7,058 nucleotides of DNA from an uncultured Ruminococcus sp. Its GTDB lineage: Bacteria; Bacillota; Clostridia; Oscillospirales; Ruminococcaceae. Where the stretch lies: contig USJI01000048.1 in NCBI GenBank assembly GCA_900554975.1, forward strand, positions 1 to 7,058, read 5' to 3'. Below are positions 1 to 4,592 of this stretch, piece after piece (the first letter of the stretch is position 1; every line of letters begins with the position of its first letter). The translations under genes were made by a program, and so were the position numbers. Below the pieces are notes generated by a model that was not told where the DNA came from, ran no database searches, and worked only from the letters and a program-made list of their open reading frames with translations.

Positions 1-633
1 GATACAGCCGGAATACGAAAAAAATCAAAAGTCAATGAAAAAATAGAACATTTCAGTGTACTGAGAGCTTACATGGCTGTTGACAGGGCTGATGTCTGCG
101 TTATTATGATAGATGCTGAAACCGGATTTACAGAACAGGATTCCAAAATTGCAGGATATGCCCATGAACAGGGAAAAGCTTCTATTGTTGCAGTAAATAA
201 ATGGGATAAGATTGAAAAAGGTGAAAAGCCTATGAGCGAATTCCAGACTAAACTGGAAAATGATTTTAGTTTTATGTCTTATGTTCCGTTTGTATTTATT
301 TCTGCAAAAACCGGTCAGAGGGTAAATAAAATATTTGAAATGATAAAATATGTAAATGAGCAGAACAGTATGAGAATATCTACCGGTATGCTTAATGATG
401 TTTTGTCATATGCTACAACAAGGGTTCAGCCGCCGTCAGATAAGGGAAAGCGTCTGAAGATATACTATATGACTCAGGCGTCTACGAAACCGCCGACGTT
501 TGTAACATTTGTCAATCGTTCTGACCTTTTCCATTTTTCATATCAGAGGTATCTTGAAAATCAGATAAGGGCAACTTTCGGGCTTACCGGAACACCGGTC
601 AGATTTGTTGTCAGAGAACGAGGGGATAAGTAA
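1..633 (+). CDS. der: Ribosome-assembly GTPase Der (EngA), C-terminal part, 5' end outside window
   Basis: This is the last 210 residues of Der/EngA, a tandem-GTPase protein that acts in the cytoplasm in late maturation of the 50S ribosomal subunit. The frame is already open at base 1, so the gene begins upstream; the ATG at 73 is internal. Visible parts belong to the second G domain: the G3 motif DTAGIR at the first residues, G4 NKWD at residues 66-69 of the fragment and G5 SAKTG at 101-105. The C-terminal KH-like domain follows from about residue 115 to the end, with the typical TKPPTFVTFVN stretch and the closing VRFVVRER. The first G domain and the P-loop of the second are not in the window. 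The stop codon shares a base with the plsY start (TAATG), so the two are very likely cotranscribed and translationally coupled. Identification rests on motif order and the GTPase-KH junction, which is specific to Der among GTPases. Confidence 0.96.
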   Translation, partial: DTAGIRKKSKVNEKIEHFSVLRAYMAVDRADVCVIMIDAETGFTEQDSKIAGYAHEQGKASIVAVNKWDKIEKGEKPMSEFQTKLENDFSFMSYVPFVFISAKTGQRVNKIFEMIKYVNEQNSMRISTGMLNDVLSYATTRVQPPSDKGKRLKIYYMTQASTKPPTFVTFVNRSDLFHFSYQRYLENQIRATFGLTGTPVRFVVRERGDK

Positions 634-1310
634 TGGTAATTAAGTTTGTGCTTGTTATTGCCGCATCTGCGGTGATTTCTTATCTGCTCGGAAGCTGTAA
701 TTCATCTATCATTGTTGTAAAACTTCTGAAGGGTGAGGATATAAGAAATTTTGGAAGCGGAAATGCCGGGCTTACAAATACTCTCAGATGTTTCGGAAAG
801 CTTCCGGCCGCACTGACACTTGCCGGAGATCTCTTAAAGGGTGTCGTTGCGGTATTTATCTGCAAGGCATTATGCAGTGCATTTGCCGTTGGACTGGGAC
901 CTGGCTGTGATGTGCATTTTATAGGATATGTTGCGGGATTTTTTGCGGTTATCGGTCATATCTTTCCTGTTTATTATGGATTTAAAGGCGGAAAAGGTGT
1001 GCTTGTCGGAGTTTCAGTATTCCTTGTTATAGACCCGATTGTTTTCTGCATACTGATACTGATATTTGCCGTAATGCTTTCCATTACCAGGTACGTTTCA
1101 GTATCTTCCATAACAGCGGCATCATTATGCCCGGTAATAACGTTTTTAATGCAGTATTTTGCTGAGAACAATTCTATGAATCTTTCTCTTACATATACTG
1201 TAATGACAATTCCGATTTGTGCACTTGTTATTTTCATGCATCGTTCAAATATAGCAAGACTCAGAAATGGTACGGAAAACAGGTTTTCATTTCACAAAAA
1301 GGGGGAATAA
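633..1310 (+). CDS. plsY: Acyl-phosphate:glycerol-3-phosphate acyltransferase PlsY
   Basis: PlsY is an integral membrane enzyme that transfers the acyl group of acyl-phosphate (made by PlsX) to position 1 of glycerol-3-phosphate, giving lysophosphatidate, the first membrane-bound step of phospholipid synthesis. The 225-residue product is very hydrophobic, with an N-terminal membrane segment at about residues 3-20 and several later ones. All three family motifs are seen: SGNAGLTNTLR at 42-52 followed by DLLKG at 66-70; GHIFPVYYGFKGGKG at 108-122, the glycine-rich phosphate-binding loop; and HRSNIARLRNGTENR at 203-217. It is slightly longer than the usual 190-210 residues, partly from extra sequence around residues 82-95. 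The start is supported by AGGGG at 621-625, 7 nt before the ATG, and by the one-base overlap with der. gpsA, which makes its substrate, follows after 2 bp. Confidence 0.96.
   Translation: MVIKFVLVIAASAVISYLLGSCNSSIIVVKLLKGEDIRNFGSGNAGLTNTLRCFGKLPAALTLAGDLLKGVVAVFICKALCSAFAVGLGPGCDVHFIGYVAGFFAVIGHIFPVYYGFKGGKGVLVGVSVFLVIDPIVFCILILIFAVMLSITRYVSVSSITAASLCPVITFLMQYFAENNSMNLSLTYTVMTIPICALVIFMHRSNIARLRNGTENRFSFHKKGE
1301..1306 (+). promoter_or_regulatory. Ribosome binding site fixing the gpsA start
   Basis: GGGGGA sits 6 nt before the ATG at 1313. This selects 1313 as the gpsA start rather than the in-frame ATG at 1217, which lies deep inside plsY and would add 32 residues unlike any GpsA N-terminus. 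The site itself lies within the last codons of plsY. Confidence 0.85.
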
Positions 1311-1312
1311 TC

Positions 1313-2311
1313 ATGGCAAAAATTACTATACTTGGTTCGGGCGGATTCGGAATGGCTCTGGCTGTAATGCTTGACAAGCTCGGACATGATGTTACTGTCT
1401 GGTCAGCATTTGAAAAGGAAATAGCTGATATAAAGGCTGATGGTGAGCATAAGGCAAAACTTCCGGGTGTTAAAATTCCGGATACTATAAAACTGACAAC
1501 TGATATGTCTGTTATAAATGGAAGTGACGTTGTACTGCTTGGTATTCCTTCTCCTTTTGTAAGAGATGTGGTAAAAAAAGCCGCACCTTATATTACAAAG
1601 GAAATGGTTGTTGTAAATACAAGCAAAGGGCTTGAAAACGGTACGCATAAACTTATCAGCGATGTTATCCGTGAGGAAGTCAAAGATTCGCCGATAGTTA
1701 TTCTTTCCGGACCGTCACATGCCGAGGAAGTTGCAAGGGGTATTCCTACAACGGTTGTTGCGGCATCTGATGATATGGAAGCGGCTTCATACATTCAGGA
1801 TATAATGAGCAGCAATGTTTTCAGAATTTACATTAACCGTGATGTAGTCGGCTGTGAAATAGGCGGTGCACTTAAAAATATCATTGCTGTATGTGCAGGA
1901 ATATGTGACGGACTGAATTACGGCGACAATACCAAAGCAGCTCTTATGACACGTGGCATTACGGAAATCGGAAGACTTGGTGTTGCCCTTGGTGCATCAT
2001 CTTCCACATTTGCAGGACTTACGGGTATCGGTGATCTCATAGTTACCTGTACGAGTATGCACAGCCGTAACAGACGTGCAGGAATCCTTATCGGACAGGG
2101 AGTAAGTCCGCAGGAGGCTGTCAAGCTTGTCGGAACTGTTGAAGGATACAATTGCTGTAAGGTTGCACTGGAACTTGCACACAAAGTCGGGGTTTCCATG
2201 CCGATAACAGAACAGCTTAATCACGTTCTGTTTGAAAAGGGAAATGTAAAGGATGCTCTCGGAAAACTTATGTCAAGACCGAAAAAAAGCGAAACAGAAG
2301 AAATAATATAA
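1313..2311 (+). CDS. gpsA: NAD(P)H-dependent glycerol-3-phosphate dehydrogenase GpsA
   Basis: GpsA reduces dihydroxyacetone phosphate to sn-glycerol-3-phosphate with NAD(P)H in the cytoplasm, supplying the backbone for phospholipids. The 332-residue length is normal. The protein begins MAKITILGSGGFGMALA, with the Rossmann dinucleotide-binding loop GSGGFG at residues 8-13. Next come GIPSPFVRDVV, then NTSKGLE with the conserved Lys105, then LSGPSHAEEVARG. The C-terminal helical domain has GGALKNIIAVCAG, where Lys188 is the conserved catalytic lysine, followed by GLTGIGDLIVTCTS and HSRNRRAG, the substrate-binding region, and the closing VEGYNC and MPITEQL elements. The start at 1313 is chosen because a Shine-Dalgarno precedes it and the Rossmann fold begins at once. 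It is the last gene before an intrinsic terminator and forms a der-plsY-gpsA operon; GpsA and PlsY catalyse consecutive steps. No irregularity in the coding sequence was seen. Confidence 0.97.
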   Translation: MAKITILGSGGFGMALAVMLDKLGHDVTVWSAFEKEIADIKADGEHKAKLPGVKIPDTIKLTTDMSVINGSDVVLLGIPSPFVRDVVKKAAPYITKEMVVVNTSKGLENGTHKLISDVIREEVKDSPIVILSGPSHAEEVARGIPTTVVAASDDMEAASYIQDIMSSNVFRIYINRDVVGCEIGGALKNIIAVCAGICDGLNYGDNTKAALMTRGITEIGRLGVALGASSSTFAGLTGIGDLIVTCTSMHSRNRRAGILIGQGVSPQEAVKLVGTVEGYNCCKVALELAHKVGVSMPITEQLNHVLFEKGNVKDALGKLMSRPKKSETEEII

Positions 2312-2330
2312 AATGCTGTAATAAAAGACT

Positions 2331-2360
2331 TCTCCGGAATTTGTTTTCCGGAGATTTTTT
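2331..2360 (+). terminator. Intrinsic terminator of the der-plsY-gpsA operon
   Basis: A perfect 9 bp inverted repeat, TCTCCGGAA (2331-2339) and TTCCGGAGA (2346-2354), encloses a 6 nt loop and is followed directly by six T residues (2355-2360). It starts 19 bp after the gpsA stop codon. The geometry is that of a strong Rho-independent terminator. The A-rich stretch upstream could give weak termination on the opposite strand, but no opposing gene is present. Confidence 0.93.
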
Positions 2361-2361
2361 A

Positions 2362-2390
2362 TTGAAAAATTTAGCAGAAAGTGATATAAT
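2362..2390 (+). promoter_or_regulatory. Sigma-A type promoter with extended -10, for tex and the downstream cellulase
   Basis: The -35 box TTGAAA (2362-2367, 5 of 6 consensus) is separated by 17 bp from a perfect -10 box TATAAT (2385-2390). A TG dinucleotide at 2382-2383 one base upstream gives an extended -10. Transcription would start near 2396-2398, leaving a leader of about 33 nt before the tex ATG. That leader is too short for a riboswitch, and no operator-like repeat was seen in it. The -35 box begins one base after the terminator T-tract of the preceding operon. Prediction from sequence only. Confidence 0.82.
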
Positions 2391-2414
2391 TGTAATATTG
2401 AATTTTCTTATTTT

Positions 2415-2420
2415 GAAAGG
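2415..2420 (+). promoter_or_regulatory. Ribosome binding site of tex
   Basis: GAAAGG lies 9 nt before the ATG at 2430 and is the only purine-rich Shine-Dalgarno-like element in the short leader. It supports the start at 2430, from which the Tex N-terminal domain begins directly. Confidence 0.7.
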
Positions 2421-2429
2421 CAGTAAATT

Positions 2430-4592
2430 ATGGATATTAATAAAAAACTGGCAGAAGAATTTAAACTCAGGCAGGAACAGGTTGATAATGCTGTATCACT
2501 GATAGATGACGGCAAAACAATACCGTTTATAGCAAGATACAGAAAAGAACTTACAGGTTCGCTTGATGACCAGCTGCTGCGTGAGCTCAATGACAGGCTT
2601 ACATACCTCAGAAATCTGGAAAACAGAAAATCAGAGGTGAGTTCATCTATTGAAGAACAGGGAAAACTTACAGATGAAATATCAGCCGCTCTTGAAAAGG
2701 CAGTAACACTTGTTGAGGTTGAAGATATATACAGACCGTTTAAGCCAAAGAGAAAAACAAGAGCAAGTGTTGCACGTGAAAAGGGACTCGAACCGCTGGC
2801 AGAATTTATTATGGCTCAGGAAAAGTCTGCTGACCCTGATGCAGAAGCAGAAAAATATGTTGATGCCGAAAAGGAAATTGAAACTGCGGACAAGGCTTTG
2901 CAGGGTGCCATGGATATTATTGCGGAAGATATTTCAGACAATGCAGAACTCAGAAAGAAGATAAGGGCTTTGTATGAAAAAACAGCAAAAATAGAGTCAA
3001 AAGCGGCAGATGAAGAAGCTGAAACAGTATATCAGAATTACTATGATTTCAGTGAAGGTGTTGCAAAGATAACAGGTCACAGGGTGCTTGCAATTGACCG
3101 TGGTGAAAAAGAAGGTGCACTGAAGGTTGCTGTTGTTATGGACGAGAATTTTTGCTATTCAGTAGCAGAGAGTATGTATGTGAAAAATAACAGCCGGTGT
3201 GCTGAACTTGTCATAACTGCCGCACAGGACAGCTGCAAAAGACTTATTATGCCGTCTGTTGAACGTGAAATAAGAGCAGACCTTACAGCAAAAGCCGCTG
3301 AGGGAGCGATTAAAGTTTTCTCATCAAATTTAAGACAGCTTCTTTTACAGCCTCCTGTAAAAAATCAGATAACACTTGGATTCGATCCGGGCTATGCCCA
3401 TGGCTGTAAAACGGCGGTTGTTGACAGTACGGGAAAGGTTCTCGATTCTGCAATTGTTTATCCTACGTTCAGGAAAGGTAAAGATGAAAATACCAAAGCA
3501 AAGATAAAATCCATTATAGAGAAGAACGGCGTTACAGCAATAGCTATCGGAAACGGTACTGCATCACGAGAGAGCGAGGCGCTTATTGCTGAGATACTTC
3601 ATGAAATACCACAGAAAGTAAGCTATATGGTTGTAAGTGAAGCAGGAGCGTCAGTTTATTCGGCATCAAAACTTGCGGCGGAGGAATTCCCTGAATTTGA
3701 TGTTTCAATAAGGGGAGCAATTTCCATTGCCAGACGTTTGCAGGATCCATTAGCAGAGCTTGTTAAAATAGACCCGAAGGCTATCGGTGTCGGACAGTAT
3801 CAGCATGATATGCCTAAGGCAAGAATGGACGAAGCTCTCGGAGGAGTTGTTGAGGATTGTGTTAACTCGGTTGGTGTGGATCTTAATACAGCGTCATATG
3901 CACTTCTTTCATATATATCCGGCATCAATTCATCTGTTGCCAAAAATATAGTTGCATACCGTGAAGAAAACGGAGCATTTACTGACAGAAAACAGCTTAT
4001 GAAAGTTCCGAAGCTTGGCAAGAAAGCATTTGAACAGTGTGCAGGATTTTTAAGGGTAAGAGATGGAAAAAATCCGCTTGACAATACAGCGGTTCATCCT
4101 GAAAGCTATGCTGCTGCAAAGGAGCTTATTGATGAATGCGGATTCAGACTTTCGGATATCGGCACATCAGAAATAGGCAGAATAAAGGATACCGTAAATC
4201 AGCTTGGAAGAAAAAGTGTTTGCGAAAAGCTTGGAATAGGCGTTCCGACACTTTCAGATATTGTTGAGGAACTTATGAAACCAGGGCGTGACCCACGTGA
4301 TGAACTGCCTGCACCGCTTATGAGAAGTGGTGATATAATGGAAATCAAGGACCTGAAACCGGGAATGGAACTGGTCGGCACTGTAAGAAATGTCATTGAC
4401 TTTGGTGCATTTGTCGATATCGGCGTTCATGAAGACGGTCTGGTGCATATTTCGCAGATATGTGACAGATATATAAAACATCCGCTTGAAGCGGTCAAGG
4501 TCGGGGAAATTGTTAAGGTAAGAGTTCTTGATGTCGATGTTAAAAGAAAAAGAATTTCCCTTACAATGAGATCACAGGAGAAAAAGCAATGA
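2430..4592 (+). CDS. tex: Tex/YhgF-family S1 RNA-binding protein
   Basis: Tex is a conserved cytoplasmic nucleic-acid-binding protein, linked in various bacteria to transcription, toxin-gene expression and stress tolerance; its exact role is unsettled. The 720-residue product has the full family length (B. subtilis homologue about 719). Domains in order: the Tex N-terminal helical region, with the hallmark PFIARYRKELTGSLDDQLL at about 32-50; a YqgF/RNase H-like domain from about 314, with LGFDPGYAHGCKTAVVD and AIGNGTASRESE; a helix-hairpin-helix region at about 480-560, with SGINSSVAKNIV and FTDRKQLMKVPKLG; and a C-terminal S1 domain at about 645-715, with VGTVRNVIDFGAFVDIG and DGLVHISQI. In studied Tex proteins the YqgF-like domain is not an active nuclease. 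The gene has its own promoter, and its stop codon overlaps the start of the downstream GH9 cellulase by 4 nt. No frameshift or missing domain is seen. Confidence 0.96.
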   Translation: MDINKKLAEEFKLRQEQVDNAVSLIDDGKTIPFIARYRKELTGSLDDQLLRELNDRLTYLRNLENRKSEVSSSIEEQGKLTDEISAALEKAVTLVEVEDIYRPFKPKRKTRASVAREKGLEPLAEFIMAQEKSADPDAEAEKYVDAEKEIETADKALQGAMDIIAEDISDNAELRKKIRALYEKTAKIESKAADEEAETVYQNYYDFSEGVAKITGHRVLAIDRGEKEGALKVAVVMDENFCYSVAESMYVKNNSRCAELVITAAQDSCKRLIMPSVEREIRADLTAKAAEGAIKVFSSNLRQLLLQPPVKNQITLGFDPGYAHGCKTAVVDSTGKVLDSAIVYPTFRKGKDENTKAKIKSIIEKNGVTAIAIGNGTASRESEALIAEILHEIPQKVSYMVVSEAGASVYSASKLAAEEFPEFDVSIRGAISIARRLQDPLAELVKIDPKAIGVGQYQHDMPKARMDEALGGVVEDCVNSVGVDLNTASYALLSYISGINSSVAKNIVAYREENGAFTDRKQLMKVPKLGKKAFEQCAGFLRVRDGKNPLDNTAVHPESYAAAKELIDECGFRLSDIGTSEIGRIKDTVNQLGRKSVCEKLGIGVPTLSDIVEELMKPGRDPRDELPAPLMRSGDIMEIKDLKPGMELVGTVRNVIDFGAFVDIGVHEDGLVHISQICDRYIKHPLEAVKVGEIVKVRVLDVDVKRKRISLTMRSQEKKQ
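4576..4580 (+). promoter_or_regulatory. Ribosome binding site of the GH9 gene, inside the end of tex
   Basis: AGGAG lies 8 nt before the ATG at 4589, within the last codons of tex. This near-ideal site fixes the cellulase start in the ATGA overlap and allows either independent initiation or re-initiation by ribosomes finishing tex. Confidence 0.85.

Noticed and set aside
1217..1312. Upstream ATG at 1217 in frame with gpsA, which would lengthen GpsA by 32 residues.
   Set aside because: It overlaps the conserved C-terminal motif of plsY by 94 nt, has no Shine-Dalgarno, and the added residues do not look like a GpsA N-terminus. The ATG at 1313 has GGGGGA at proper spacing and starts directly with the Rossmann fold.
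4539..4567. Possible promoter for the GH9 gene: TACAAT at 4562-4567 with GTTAAA at 4539-4544.
   Set aside because: The -10 is good (5 of 6) but the -35 matches only 3 of 6, the sequence is constrained by coding for the Tex C-terminus, and the transcript would start almost at the ribosome binding site. Too weak to call without 5' end data.
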